DNA from: Gordionus sp. m RMFG-2023
Lineage: Eukaryota; Nematomorpha; Gordioida; Chordodea; Parachordodidae
Length of the DNA stretch: 64,000 nucleotides
NCBI RefSeq assembly: GCF_954871325.1
Contig: NC_088777.1
Location: 40,215,366-40,279,365, forward strand
Reading direction: 5' to 3'
Within the stretch, counting starts at the first letter, position 1. Each line of letters begins with the position of its first letter. The notes under the pieces were generated by a model that had not been told where the DNA came from, ran no database searches, and was given only the letters and a program-made list of their open reading frames with translations. Shown in pieces: positions 11,379-23,624 of the stretch. The position numbers and the translations under genes were made by a program.

Positions 11379-13449
11379 TAAAATTATTCCAAATTAAAAA
11401 ATTGTTTTTTTTAAATATATTTTTTATGCGATAGCCTATTTTATTTTAATTTAATTTTATGGGCTTTTATATTTATTTTTATCTGTAAGGCTAATATTTT
11501 TTAATTATTTATAGGTTAACTTATGAACTCTTGACTTTAAAAAAATTACTAAATTTCCTAGAAGCTGATAGGGAATGATTATGCAATTAATGGCATATAA
11601 ATTCTTTTTTCTTCTTCTAATAATATAACTATGGATAAAATATATATACATTTATTTAAAATTATATAATTTTTTAAGTTTAAATAAATTAATTTAAATT
11701 TCTAAAGCCGAATTTGAATTAGAAACCCACTTAAATTCTTCTTTTTTTAAAATTGTGAATGTAATTTTTCATCGGTCTACAAAGGAAATATTAATATTTT
11801 TGGGGGATGTCTCATTTATTATCAGATTTTGGAACTTGCATGAAAAATGGCTCTGATTTCGATTCAGAATATTTACAAAAAAAGTAGTTATGGTTCCTAA
11901 AATTGTGAAGTAAGTTATTGTGCCTAAATTTTACGCGATTCCGAGGATTCCATATTTTGGTTTCAAATTCTGTTAAAGCAATCAAAAAAATCCCAAAAAT
12001 ATAAATAAACCTAAAATAAAGCACACATCATTTTAAACAATATATGTAAATTACCACTTCGTTAGAACCCTGGAAATTTTAGAAAACATTTTGGTTCCTT
12101 ATAAAATAATCCTGATGCCGGTTTCTAAAGGGCTCTGGTCAAAAGTATTATTATAAAACATCAATTTCATCTAATTGTAATAAACCAGAAGTTTTATTCA
12201 AAAATATGTTTAAGCGACATGAGTATATTCCAAGTATGAATTTAGCGAACCCCAGTTCAATTTTTCTGGTATAATACACTTATAAGTGTTACAACATTTA
12301 AGAGCGAACATCCGATGTTATAACGAGCTTAGCGGTATATTTCAGGATAGCCTTTTTGAATATGAATGATTAGTCTGCCTTTGAGATAAAAAATAATATG
12401 TTGGAAGGGTATACTTTAAATTACCCTTAAATTTAATTATTCTTTTAAATAAAATTTAGATTCCTCTTAGATGCTTAATTTAATGTACATTATATATTCG
12501 TTTCAGAACCTTAGAAAATAATAAACTAGATTAATAAAATAAAATACTATTTTCTTAGCAATCAATTCTTTTTAAAAAAAATTCCCCTAGTTTTTATAAT
12601 TTTCCCATTTCCTTGAATAATAATACCTTTTCCTCTAATTGGAATTTTTTAGGAAAGGACATATAAAAATTAAAGGGCCTTCAATAAATTTTGAAATATT
12701 TTTACCTTTTTTTATTATTTAGATGAAATTAACTTTTTAAACAAAAATTATTCGGTTTTAAAAAATATGAAAAGTTTGGATAAAGATAAATAAATGTGAT
12801 CTCTTGCTTATTAAGGTAAGCCTTAATTATTTTAAATTATTAATGCCGTATAAAAGTGTTCTTAGGGTAATGGAAATTGTAATATAGAAATCTATATACA
12901 CATTTTAAGCTAAATTTTTGTTATAGTCGCGTACAGGTGAAAGAAAATAATATATTATTTAAAAAAGGATTACCATAGTTAAATACTTTAGGAAAATAAT
13001 ATATAGTGCCTACCCTAGTCACCCCTATTACCATTTTGGCAAAAACATATTTTCTATTTTATTTTTATTTAGTCGATCATTTATATTTGAGTATCCTGAA
13101 AGTATCCTTAGTCTTAAATTTCTAATATTTGCCTTGGTAGTGTTTTCTCCAGGTCGATAAAGATGGTGGCCAAATAGTATTAATTGCCATGACATAATAT
13201 ATTGATCATTTAGATTGTAGTGTTAAGATATTAAAACTAATATTCATTCGAATATGGGCAGAAAAGATGGCGTAACTTTGTAATTATTAAATATTGCACA
13301 ATATTTCAATTAATTTATATATATAATATTTGTTACAGATAACTAACGATTCATTTGTAATTCTTATATTTATGCCCAGTGTTAAATATGTTTTTTTGTA
13401 GAACATGGTAAATGTTCCTTTTATTTTGGACAAAATTTGAAATTAAACA
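11379..13449. other. AT-rich intergenic sequence
   Basis: No supported gene. A minus-strand frame at 11812-12024 has a plausible stretch (FETKIWNPRNRVKFRHNN) but no start or splice context. The segment around 12250-12350 (TAACATCGGATGTTCGCTC on the minus strand) looks like an old Tc1/mariner- or Tigger-type MITE remnant. The rest is AT-rich filler. Confidence 0.4.
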
Positions 13450-14028
13450 TATTACTTTTTCTGATGAACTAGTTGGGTTTTTCACTTTTTCATAACAATA
13501 TTAAATTGTTTATTTTATTTTCATTTAATAAATGATTATATTTATTTAATAAGGGTTATAAAATAATTTAAATGATAAAAATAATTAAGCTTCAACTGTA
13601 ATGCTTGATTGATATTTGAATATTATAATACTTTTTATTTATCCTATTATATGTCATATATATTATCTATTTAATTTCGAATTTCAAAAACAAATAGCTA
13701 AAATGTAATATACATATAAATAATATAAAATTAGTATAGCTATGAGTGATATTGATATTCTATTTTTAACATAGAATTTGATTGCAATTGTTAACACAAT
13801 AAAACTATAATTTAGTTAATAATCTAATGAATAGTACTCGTTTTATAAAAATTTATATAATCTTATTAATTTTTTAAAAAACATAATAGAATTCTAAAAA
13901 AAATTGCCCAATAGGCTATCAAAAAAGGTATATTAGGGGACCATAAAATAAAATTCGTTCAGGGGGCTATTCAAATTTTTGAAGGAGCTGGGGGATCGAG
14001 CCTCTGCATGCATCCACAAATAACTCTA
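13450..14028 (-). mobile_element. Relic end of the CAGTAGCGTCGCTA hAT family
   Basis: Matches, with many changes, the outer ~570 bp of the hAT family at 40763-44486. It shares the order of AT-rich segments and the terminal block CAGGGGGCTATTCAAATTTTT followed by CGAGCC near 13968-14008. The terminal repeat is too worn to read and no duplication is visible. This is an older member of the family. Confidence 0.6.
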
Positions 14029-14314
14029 CTAATTTTTATTGTGACCAATTCAATTTTAATTCTTCAAAAAATAAATATCACCGCATTTTCCTATTTAGAC
14101 ACTAAAGGCAACATGCAATTGGGTTACTTGAAGTATCTATAAAAATTCTTCAAATTAAAAAAAAAATAGATGTTTAACATATTGCCAACTACTAATAGAT
14201 GCGTAATAAAATGAATTTATAGTCAACTTATTATAATCAAATAAGTTATACATATATTTTAATCTTTTTAGATTCGAGCATGTAATTTACCTTAATTATA
14301 CAAGCGATATTTAA

Positions 14315-14892
14315 CCCTTCAATACTCTGGTGGGGTATATGAAACCCCAACCATGCTAGAAATGATATTACATAAAAACGGTTAAATTTTATGATCAAGA
14401 TTCTTCAGTAGCTTCATCAAATCAAATATATCTTAGAATCTATATTCCAAATTTCATATATTTTGGTCGAGTAGTTTTTAAGATATAAGCATTTTGTGAC
14501 TGATTGGGGTTTGTGAGACCCCACAGAGTAAGTTTGTATGTTCTATATTTCTTTTATATTTGAATGTATTAGTGTAATTTTTTTATATTGAAGAATAACA
14601 ATCCAGAATTATCATGATTATATGATGGATAAGTTATTTTTTTAATCTTATATTTGAAATTTTAAAAAAGTAAGCTATTTTTAAAGGCACAAATTATAAT
14701 TATCCTCATCATCTTTAATCTAAGCTTAAGAAATAAAAATATTTAAATATTTTTTCAAGAATAATGTTAAATCTATCTTTTATCCAAATATCAAATAAAA
14801 ATAATGAATATTACTGGAGATATATACATTTGAAATTGGGGTCTATTAAACCCCACCCGAGTACCATTTTTATTCACCGAAGTATTGAAGGG
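14315..14892. mobile_element. piggyBac-type MITE
   Basis: Terminal repeats CCCTTCAATACT at the left and AGTATTGAAGGG at the right, bordered by TTAA (14311-14314) and TAAA (14893-14896, one change from TTAA). CCC...GGG ends within TTAA duplications are typical of piggyBac. Inside are hairpins of the GGGGTTT...GACCCC kind. No transposase is encoded (578 bp). Confidence 0.75.
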
Positions 14893-15135
14893 TAAACTCG
14901 AATACCCATGGATAATTTTCACAGAATCAATTAGTTAAAATATAAAGTATCAAATTTAAAGAAACTCTTAGAAACTAAGAAGTTTAGAAGAGAGTCTGAT
15001 ACTATATTTATAATATTCATGTAAATAAAATCAAGGTCATCAGAGAAAAGGGAGTGGTTATTTATTGCCCCTAAGCAAGAAATAAAAATTACAGGAGCTG
15101 TTAGCATCTAAAGTAGTCAGAAAAAATGAACAAAA

Positions 15136-15198
15136 TTATGATATAATTTTTAATATTATGATATAATTTTTAATATTATGATATAATTTTTAATATTG
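15136..15198. repeat. 20-bp tandem repeat, three copies
   Basis: Three consecutive copies of a 20-bp AT-only unit (ATTATGATATAATTTTTAAT), the last slightly changed. A simple minisatellite. Confidence 0.9.
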
Positions 15199-15231
15199 TG
15201 ATTTATTTAAAAAAAAAGTATAATATTGCCT

Positions 15232-15310
15232 TTAAAGGATTATATATGCTTCAGCATTATTTATCAATGGGGTATGACAGCTCTTGCTAGACCTTATTCT
15301 CTATACTCAG
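15232..15310 (+). other. Possible isolated exon with strong 5' splice site
   Basis: A GC-richer pocket with an open frame (YQWGMTALARPYSLYS) ends in ACTCAG followed by the consensus donor GTGAGT at 15311. A weak acceptor (GCTTCAG) lies at 15248-15254. No partner exon was found within a kilobase on either side. It could be an orphan exon, a fragment of a gene broken by repeats, or chance. Confidence 0.25.
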
Positions 15311-17994
15311 GTGAGTTTTATAAAGTACCAGAAAAACAACAAAATATATAAATTCCTTTTTAAGTTCAAATTTTATTTATTCTAACTTAGAATTTTATAT
15401 TTATTTGCATTATTTATTAAATATTATCACTTCTTCAAATTTAAAATTATAGTTATTTCACTCTTTTTAAAATAGTTATCATATATGTTATTATTATATT
15501 TTAAGAAACATATGTTTCAATAAATCATATGATTTCTCAATCAATAATAGAAGCATATGTTTTATTAGATCACATGATCTTATCTTAACCATTTTAATGT
15601 AGGATATTAGTTAGCTAATTATTACAGAACTTATTGATCTGGTAATAAATATGATTATTATATTATTTATACTAATATTATATATAAATAAGAAATAGGG
15701 TTGTTTATATTAATTATTAATCAATTTTAATGTGTGTGCTATTGTTTAAACTATTTCATTTTTAAACGTTTATTCTATTATAAAAGTGAAATTTTCTCTT
15801 TAAATTGAATTATTATTGTTCTGTTATTATAAATTGCTAGAGTATGAGCCCGTACATATATGGGCTTAGTCAAGTCCTACGAAAAAATTATAAAGGGTCA
15901 GGTTAGAGAATTAAATTTTATCAAGGTACATAAACTTTAATGAAGGTCTAGTAATTATTATTTTAATAAAACACAGTTTAACGTTATTCATATTTAATTG
16001 TTTATATTTATTTGTATACAAAAGTGTATTATTAAGATACATAATATTATTTGTCTAATTGTTCTCTGTGGTGATAGAATACATTTTAATCCTGAAAATT
16101 ATCTTTCGACTATAATCTTTTTAGCTGGGGTATACATAGCTCAATTCAACTAAAGAATTTTTTTAAATTTTATTTTAAGGAATTTTTTAATGGACTGCTA
16201 AAAAATAATATTTCAATAAAGTTGGAAAAATTATAAGGGCTATAGGTTAATAAACAATTTTGTGATTATTCTTGATAATAATATTCATAAAAACATTAGG
16301 AATTTTAAAATTATATTGAAGTTCAAGTTCTGGTCAAAAATTAGAATTAAGGCCTAGATCTGACTAGGTTCAATAAAATATTTGACCAATCTGAGCTTGG
16401 TATATCAGACTAAGATTGGTTGTGCAGGGCTCTAATATGGCCAGGAATGTTGTGTGCCATAGGTGAATTTTCAACCTCATATATTTGGCAATAATATTAA
16501 TAATTTGATAATATTTATTTATTCTTATAATATATTATAAGAAAATCAAGTAAATAATTTCCAGCTATTAATTTTTTTTATATTGTGATATTCAATCTAA
16601 CAAAAAGGAAGAATAGGAAGGAAATATAACATAAATATTTTTTATTCTGTAATGGGCCTATATTTTATTGAGGGCTCACATTTTTAATTTCCTTTTTAAA
16701 TAGTGTTTAAAATCACTAAATTTAAAAAGAAACCCATCTGTAGAATGATTAAAATTTCAAAAATCTGGGTCTGCCCAAAAAATAAAAAATCTTGAAAGTT
16801 GGGCCAAAAAATAATTTGAAAAAAGTAAACATCTGAACTTAGTTTAAAAATGGTAAAAGACATTTAATCCAGACTGGACCTAATAATTTGACCTCTGGAG
16901 ATCTGATTATTATAGATCATTAAAAAATGGGATAATTGTGATATAATGCAGATACCATAAAATTTAATTACCTTTTTTTTACTTGTAAAAAATGCTTAAT
17001 TTTTTATCAAATTTTTATAACTTAATCTCAAATTATATATGTGCATTTTTTGTGTATTATAGTAAATTGCTATTAAAATTGGCATGTAGTTTATATAATA
17101 AATAACTTAATTTTTATGTTCTTTAGAATATGTTGTTCTTGTAAATTATTAATATATACTGAGAATTCTATTATAAAAATATTTTTAAAAAAATGGGTTA
17201 TTGTAAAAAACAATTGAAATTAAATATCTTGTTCAAAATTATAAGTAGGTTTTAGTTTTCACATGATATTTTAATACTGTTTCTCTTTCACTAAACGTGA
17301 AAAAAATAGCCAAAAAATTTTATATTGCATAAAAATGTTTTGGCTGACCTTGATTTAATATTTATTTATTATTTCACATATTCATTAATTATCACCTCTG
17401 GATTTCTTCCAATTAAGGTTATATTTTGTTAATCAAGTTCTTCTTAAAAGCATTAATTTAATTTTTATAAAATATATAATGTTATTGTCATGTGTGAAAT
17501 CAGGCAACATGATCATATTGTCTGAAATTTATAGGATAGGTATTTTACCTATAATTATATTTTGGAAAAATTAAACCATCCATATATTTAAAATTTACCT
17601 AGTTTTACAACCCTTGGAAGGTTAGGTGGATAAAAATAACAAATTATTCAGTTAGACATGGCTCACCCCCTTTATAGTTATATTTCACTCAAATTTCTAC
17701 ATTATTCTGTGATATTTAGTAACATAGTTACTATGTTATTTAAAAATTTTAAAAAAATTCATTTAAAAAAGAAATTATATATATAAATGATTTTTTTTAT
17801 ATGATAAAAACTTTTAAGAACAATTTAGTATTTCAAATTAAGAAAAAATTGTAAATTTTTTTAAATTTAATTATGATCGGATTTGTATAAAAATTAAGTT
17901 TCGGCATTACTAAAAGTAACAACGGTAAAGACGTTACTATTTTTACAAAGTAACGCGAAATGTAAAAAGTTATTCTTAAATTAATTTTATATAT
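15311..17994. other. AT-rich sequence with an old hAT-like remnant
   Basis: No gene. Between about 15839 and 16433 there may be a worn hAT-type element: the left starts TAGAGTATGAGCCCG and the right end read inward starts TAGAGCCCTGCACAACC, but no target duplication matches. The remainder is AT-rich with scattered short frames. Confidence 0.4.
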
Positions 17995-18298
17995 GTCGTA
18001 TGGGGATTCGGAATCTCTTGATTTTAAATCCTTTCCCGAGAGCGATTTAAAAAATTTTAAAATCCGATTTAACCGGATATATTCTAGCATGTGTAGAGTA
18101 TTTACCCTATAAATTTCATCTAATTTTCCATGAACTTTAGAACTACTTCTAATTTAAATTAATTTTTATATGTATTTTTCATATAAATTAAATAATGTCT
18201 AAAAAAATTTAAATCGCCCTCGGTAAAGGATTTAAAATCAAGAGATTCCGAATTCCCACGGATTCCGAATCCCCACGGATTCCGAATCCCCATACGAC
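17995..18298. mobile_element. 304-bp MITE with 8-bp TSD and amplified terminal repeat
   Basis: Inverted termini GTCGTATGGGGATTCGGAAT at both ends, flanked by TTATATAT at 17987-17994 and 18299-18306. The right arm carries three tandem copies of the 17-bp unit GGATTCCGAATCCCCAC where the left arm has one, so the terminal repeat expanded after or during transposition. Internal arms (GATTTTAAATCCTTTCCCGAG) are also inverted. The two short minus-strand frames here are translations of the repeat. Confidence 0.88.
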
Positions 18299-18410
18299 TT
18301 ATATATATATAACTAATTAAAATCTTTATTTCCAAATTCAATATTAAAAGATTACAATTAGATAATTTTTATTATTATAAATAAAATATAAATATCTAAA
18401 AATTATATCG

Positions 18411-18775
18411 GACCGGACCAAGGTCTCTAAAAAAATAGATCCAGAACGTGGCCCTATTTTTTGTTATTTTAAAAATATTTTCGTTTTTACATTTAATTAT
18501 TGTTTACTGGAAGTATGAGTAAAATGCTTCTTTGACAAACTTATGGGATTCATATTGCAAAATAAAAATTCACAAAAACCAAAATAACTCTTCTAGAAAA
18601 ATAACATAAAATAAAATATACAAAAAAATTATATTAATTGAATACTAAGGCAAACTTAAATATTAATAAAAGACCAGTCGACCGTAAAAAATAAAGAGAT
18701 CGGTCTGGAATGTGGTCCTCAAAAAAAATGAATCCCGGTCTATGACCGATAGGACAGGACTGCTGACCTTCATTA
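18411..18775 (-). mobile_element. hAT MITE/relic of the TAGTGAAGGTCA family
   Basis: Minus-strand relative of 55862-58498: it contains the same subterminal sequence (CGGTCTATGACCGATAGGAC) and ends in TGACCTTCATTA. The left end is truncated at CGGACCGGACC. The interior matches the 5' coding side of the full element (AAACTTATGGGATTCATATTG). No coding capacity remains. Confidence 0.7.
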
Positions 18776-20893
18776 ATCCAAATTTTAAATTTTGAAAATT
18801 TAATATTTAATAAAATTTTTAAGAGAATTTTTGTAAATAGTCAAGAATATAGCAAAATTGCCTTAGATACTATATTTCACGATGAAAATATATTTAAACA
18901 TGTATTAAAAACATTTTAAATTAATATTTAAATATTATTATAAAATTTTTTTTAAATAATGTTTTTTTTTAAAAATGATGAGAATTAAAAATGGAACTTA
19001 TTCGTCCAAAAAAGCAATTAATATAAAATAGAAGGCTATTTTAGGGGGGATGGGGTAGTTATGATCATTTATATAAAATTGAAGGGTGAGGGGTAGTTTT
19101 ATTTTTTTTTGCTTTTTATTTGGGTTTCCACTTTTCTGTTAATTTTGATTAAAATTTACTTTTTTTGCTAATGGTAGTAGGGGGATTTGGGGGGGGGGGG
19201 TAAATTTTTTGAAGAAGTATATGTAGGGGGGGGGGGTGGATTTGGTATATAAATAAAACTTATATGCAACATTTAGTGAAATGAGGTATTATAATTGAAA
19301 AGGGGTAGTTTTGATGTGGGGGGGGGGTGTATTATCATTGGTTAAGGGGAGATGTAGAAGTCATTGATTTATTATATCGAAAAAATAATTTTCAGAACTA
19401 AAGTGGCTTAAAAACATTTACAACAATAAAAATTTTATAATTTTATGCAAAATATAGTAAAATGGAGGCATAATAAAAGAAAAATAGGAAATTGGATATA
19501 ATCATGTCAACCTAATACTAAAAATCGTCCTTCTTTATTTATCGGCTACAGAGGAATTATTACAAAAATTTTCGAATTATTTTTTTCAAAAAAGCTTCCT
19601 AAATCATTAATTCATAATATCACAAATACTATAATCAAATCAACGATCATTTATATAACCAAAAATCAATAAATATAATATAATATATCATTTTAATATT
19701 ACAAATATACCAAAGAAAAATGTCGCTGCACTATTTTAAATCAATTATATTAAAAAAACATAGAATGGGTCCATTAATTCATCTATAAAGTTAAATTTGT
19801 TTGTCTGTTTTCTTTTCCAATTTTAGCTCAAATATAAATTTAGAGAATAATTATCAAATGTCAATATAATCTTTAAAGTAAAATATGGTATAAATAAATA
19901 TCCTCTATATTTTCCAATTTTTCTTTAAGCTAACCAAACCAATTATATCCTTTTTCATTTCAACTTTCATTTTTTCTTTCCTCTTGCTACTTTTTTTCCG
20001 AGATGCAATTCCTATTTCCTTCATATCATAAATATAGGGAATAAATTTGGAATCTTACCAAAAAATATATATGAATTTGATTAAAAAATTGCACTTCCAA
20101 TTTATATTATATGACCTAGAAAAAATATTATTCACGCGAATTTCATTAATGGATTATTATAAAAAGTAAAAACATAGGAAATAAAATAGTTAAAATTAAG
20201 AAAGCATTCATAATTTTTTTTAAATTAAAATTTTTAACCCAATTTCTAAAAATAAAAAATTAGTTATTGAATGTTAAAATAAAACAATACGTATAATCCT
20301 GACATATTTTTCAAGGAACCACAAACTTTTAAAACTGTATGGAAAACGACATATAGCTAGCTATACTGTCAAAAAAAATCTTGAAAAATTGAATGGTTAA
20401 TGACGTAAATATAATAAGAACGAATTTTTAATTCCAAAATTATTGTGTTATTATTATAAATCAATTGTTTTTTCCCCATCCTTCATGTATACGATATTAT
20501 TTTGAAAAATATGTAATCTGGCTCTTGCCTCAAACTACTCCATTTTCAGAAAGGTGGTGGTTAAGTATTTCCGAAGTCCAACCGCTTTGATGGATCGAAC
20601 AGAGAAATTAAAAAAAAATCCAAGTAAAATTTTATCACTCAAATATCTGTGACTTTTATGACAGTTTTTTTACGGGTTTCTTAGGGTAATTAAAATATTA
20701 TTAGTTAAGGATATACTCCTATTAATCGATGAAAATGAGATTAATGTTAAAACATAATAAAATGAATAGTAACGTTAAACATCCTTTTCTTCAGAAATGT
20801 GGTGGAGGGGAAGGGTGAATATCAAATTAATTTCAACAAAAAAAAATGAGAATTTTTGTAAATTTTAAGTAACCAAAAGTGCCATATTTTGTC
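18776..20893. other. Intergenic sequence with a G-tract cluster
   Basis: Between about 19035 and 19345 there are several G-runs of five to twelve bases spaced 30-90 bp apart on the plus strand (for example at 19189-19200, 19227-19236 and 19318-19327). The rest is AT-rich. A 44-codon lysine-rich minus frame at about 19903-20037 (SRKKSSKRKEKMKVEMKK) is open but unsupported. Confidence 0.5.
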
Positions 20894-21157
20894 TAGGGCG
20901 TAGCCAGAATTTTTCTAGGGGGTAGGGCAGTGAAAATTTTGGGTTTTTACCTTTTTTAATATACTCGGGCCGGGTCGAATTAAATCCAAATATTTTAAAT
21001 CGCCATTATTAGCTATAAAAATTAACGGCCGAAAAATTAAAAACTTGCAAATGGTACCTCTGCAGGTCTCTGTCATATATAATCTCCATGTATCAGTAGA
21101 AACAAGAATTTGAATAAAATCCCCCCCTCCCCTTTCCCCACTAGCTACCCCTTATGT
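20894..21157. mobile_element. Probable hAT-type MITE
   Basis: Begins AGGGCGTAGCCAG and ends, read inward from the right, AGGGGTAGCTAG, a pair typical of animal hAT termini of the CAGGGGCGTAGC type. The flanks TTTGTCTA and TATGTCTA differ at one base and may be the 8-bp duplication. No coding sequence. Confidence 0.55.
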
Positions 21158-22580
21158 CTATATATAACTAATAAACGTACTACAATGAATGTATAAAAAT
21201 AACTCTTATGTTCATCCCTAGGAAATTATATTATCGAATCCCCACTATATATCCATCAAAAAAATACTTTTAATGGATTTATAAAATGTAAATTTTTTTA
21301 TAGGTTTTATATTTTACATGGCAAAATACAAATATGACGCTAAATAATATAATGGCGCAAGGATATCTAAGATGTGGGAATGGGGGAATAACCTCTTGGA
21401 AATATTTTATATTAAATTATATTTATACATCCTCTTACAATTTTTCCCTATCTATATTTATCATTTTTTTTTTGAAAAAATAATCATTTTAACGTAAAAC
21501 GAATTTTAAATATCAAAATAAAATCATCATCCTATTAACGATATAAACAATCAATATAAAATTATAAGTCTGACCATATGATATCAATTTAATAAATAGC
21601 ATTTAAATATCGATGCTAGTCTCATCAATTAGCGACAAAATTATGGTCAACCATATGATTAAAAAGCAACTGAAAGCATTTGTTCTGAAAATTATTTAAA
21701 TGATAGGCTGTATAACTGGTTTGTTGTATTCTTGAAACTAATTTAAGTTCATAAACAGGCTTTGAGGCATATTTCGTTTTTTTAGGTGTGTACACTAAAT
21801 AAATATTATTTTTTATTAATATATTTTTTCGGTACTGATAAATTCTCTTTTACGTAAATTTAAATAGCCCTTTTCTTTGACTGTATAATTTAATAGCGGT
21901 AGCATAAAAAAATGTTGCTTTCACACTTGGAAATAGAAAAGATAAAACGCCGATCCCATACCAATTATCCACTTTTGGGAAGCGTCACGTTTTTCGATTT
22001 TTTAAATATAATTTGTAGCAAAATTTTTTCTTGTAAATGCTTGATTATAAATTATGTTTATAGATATGTTAATTCGTAGATTTTTGCACTATCTTTTTTT
22101 TAATTGGGAAATGAAATATTGGAGATTTTATAATTAGAAAATTAAGGGAGTGGTTCTTATCATTTTAAAAGAAATGAGAGCAAGATTTCATTTAGATATC
22201 TCTATAAAAAGTATGAAAACACAAAATTTACCTAATCGTAATTAATATCTAGTGCCAAAACAGTCAGTTTTTATTATGTCCTTTTGCCATATTTTATCGG
22301 GATCATACATCATACTAATTTATTTTATAATCTTGGCTGATAAGTTATTTTATTTAGTTTCTAATTATACTAACTTGTTATTTAAAATAATAGAATTTTT
22401 TGTCAAATCAGATCATTTTAAAAATCTGACAATTTTAGTTTTAATTTTTAAGTAGCATTCATTCATTTACGAATTAAAATATAATATTAATTTTTATTTA
22501 AAAAAATCTAATCATTTGTTATACAGTTATTAATTATTTTAAATTAATTATGAATATTTATTTATGACCACATTTCATGT
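21158..22580. other. AT-rich sequence upstream of the SILK-motif gene
   Basis: No gene or repeat stands out. The hydrophobic frame 22252-22455 (plus) is composed of Ile, Phe, Leu and Tyr codons and is probably chance. The promoter of the gene starting at 22581 should lie here, but no specific element can be named. Confidence 0.4.
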
Positions 22581-23624
22581 ATGTATTATGATGAACAAAT
22601 GCTATTAATAAATGCTAGTGGTAAAGACTGCGATATATCTCAACACAACAATGGGTCTATGACGAAATTTGAACAGGGCTTTTGTTTCAGCTTAGAAAAT
22701 TTGTCGTTAGAATCTACTACTGATATTAGCAATGGTTTCGAACATGTTTCAAAAAGATCTCCTAGCTTAGAGACCGATTTATCTCTTTTCCACGAATACA
22801 ACACCAATCATCATTATTGCCGTCAAAGTAATTTAGCGCCCAAACCAAAAAGCATATTAAAAAATAAATGCTCAGGGAGTTTCTACAATTCCAGCAAATG
22901 TTGTGGCAACTCGCAAAAATCCATCAAAATTCAACAATCCGAGCCAATAATCAAAAGCATATTAAAAAATAAAACGGGTGATGTGATGGGAAGACAGCAG
23001 ATGTTAGCACGTGATGGACATGGTCTAACTCGTCATAAAAATCAAAGTGACGAAAATGTACCGTACAGTAATCTCAGCTCTGATATTTCAACTTATTCGA
23101 ACATGGCTTCTCCTAGAAAAGGAATACTAAAATCAAATATAAACTATCTCAATAGCCCCGACTTAAAGCACAGTCAAAGCGTACCCAAATCTTTATCTTA
23201 TAAACTTTTTCAAGATCATCATTATGGAATTCTCAAAAACTCGAAACTAAAAAACACCCCTTCAAATCAAACCGAGACGACATCTATATTAAAACAACAC
23301 AAATTAGCATTCAATGATAGGGATAAAGAAGATAGAGGGCCTAAATATGATGCAGAAGTGCTGGATAGGAGATTTTCCAATCCTGAATACACGGCCAATA
23401 TTGAAAATAATTATTGCATACCTGGATACGAAAAACAGACTAATCCTAAAAGTATACTAAAAAAGAACTCTTTACCAACCAATTATTACAAAACGCCAGC
23501 ATATAAAATGATATCCATGCGACAAATACATTCTTACGACGATCAAGAGTCGAACTGTTCGTCAAGCAATTCGATAACCAACAACCTCTCCATTAGAAGT
23601 ATTTTAAAACAAAAGAAATCATAA
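22581..23624 (+). CDS. Protein with seven PP1-docking SILK motifs (347 aa, single exon)
   Basis: An intronless 347-codon frame, by far the longest in the window, with clearly better codon balance than its surroundings and a stop in frame just upstream (22551-22553). It is a Ser/Asn/Lys-rich, probably disordered protein with no signal peptide, membrane span or Cys pattern. Its one striking feature is seven copies of [S/G]-I-L-K: residues 91-94, 126-129, 181-184, 216-219, 235-238, 291-294 and 340-343, five preceded by K, R or P-x-K (KPKSILKNK, IKSILKNK, PRKGILKSN, PKSILKKN, IRSILKQK). [GS]IL[RK] is the known SILK motif by which PPP1R2 (inhibitor-2) and others dock on the catalytic subunit of protein phosphatase 1; the inhibitor-2 copy reads KGILKNK. 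An RVxF-like KLAF follows the fifth copy at 241-244. Inferred role: multivalent PP1 scaffold or regulator. AATAAA signals lie at 23727-23732 and 23749-23754. No orthologue was recognised. Confidence 0.8.
   Translation: MYYDEQMLLINASGKDCDISQHNNGSMTKFEQGFCFSLENLSLESTTDISNGFEHVSKRSPSLETDLSLFHEYNTNHHYCRQSNLAPKPKSILKNKCSGSFYNSSKCCGNSQKSIKIQQSEPIIKSILKNKTGDVMGRQQMLARDGHGLTRHKNQSDENVPYSNLSSDISTYSNMASPRKGILKSNINYLNSPDLKHSQSVPKSLSYKLFQDHHYGILKNSKLKNTPSNQTETTSILKQHKLAFNDRDKEDRGPKYDAEVLDRRFSNPEYTANIENNYCIPGYEKQTNPKSILKKNSLPTNYYKTPAYKMISMRQIHSYDDQESNCSSSNSITNNLSIRSILKQKKS

Noticed and set aside
13450-14028. Independent MITE family
   Set aside because: Segment order and terminal block match the R hAT family, so it is an old relic of that family.
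17833-18341. Two minus-strand frames sharing the peptide SRDSESPYD-like text
   Set aside because: Both are translations of the inverted arms of the MITE 17995-18298 and not genes.
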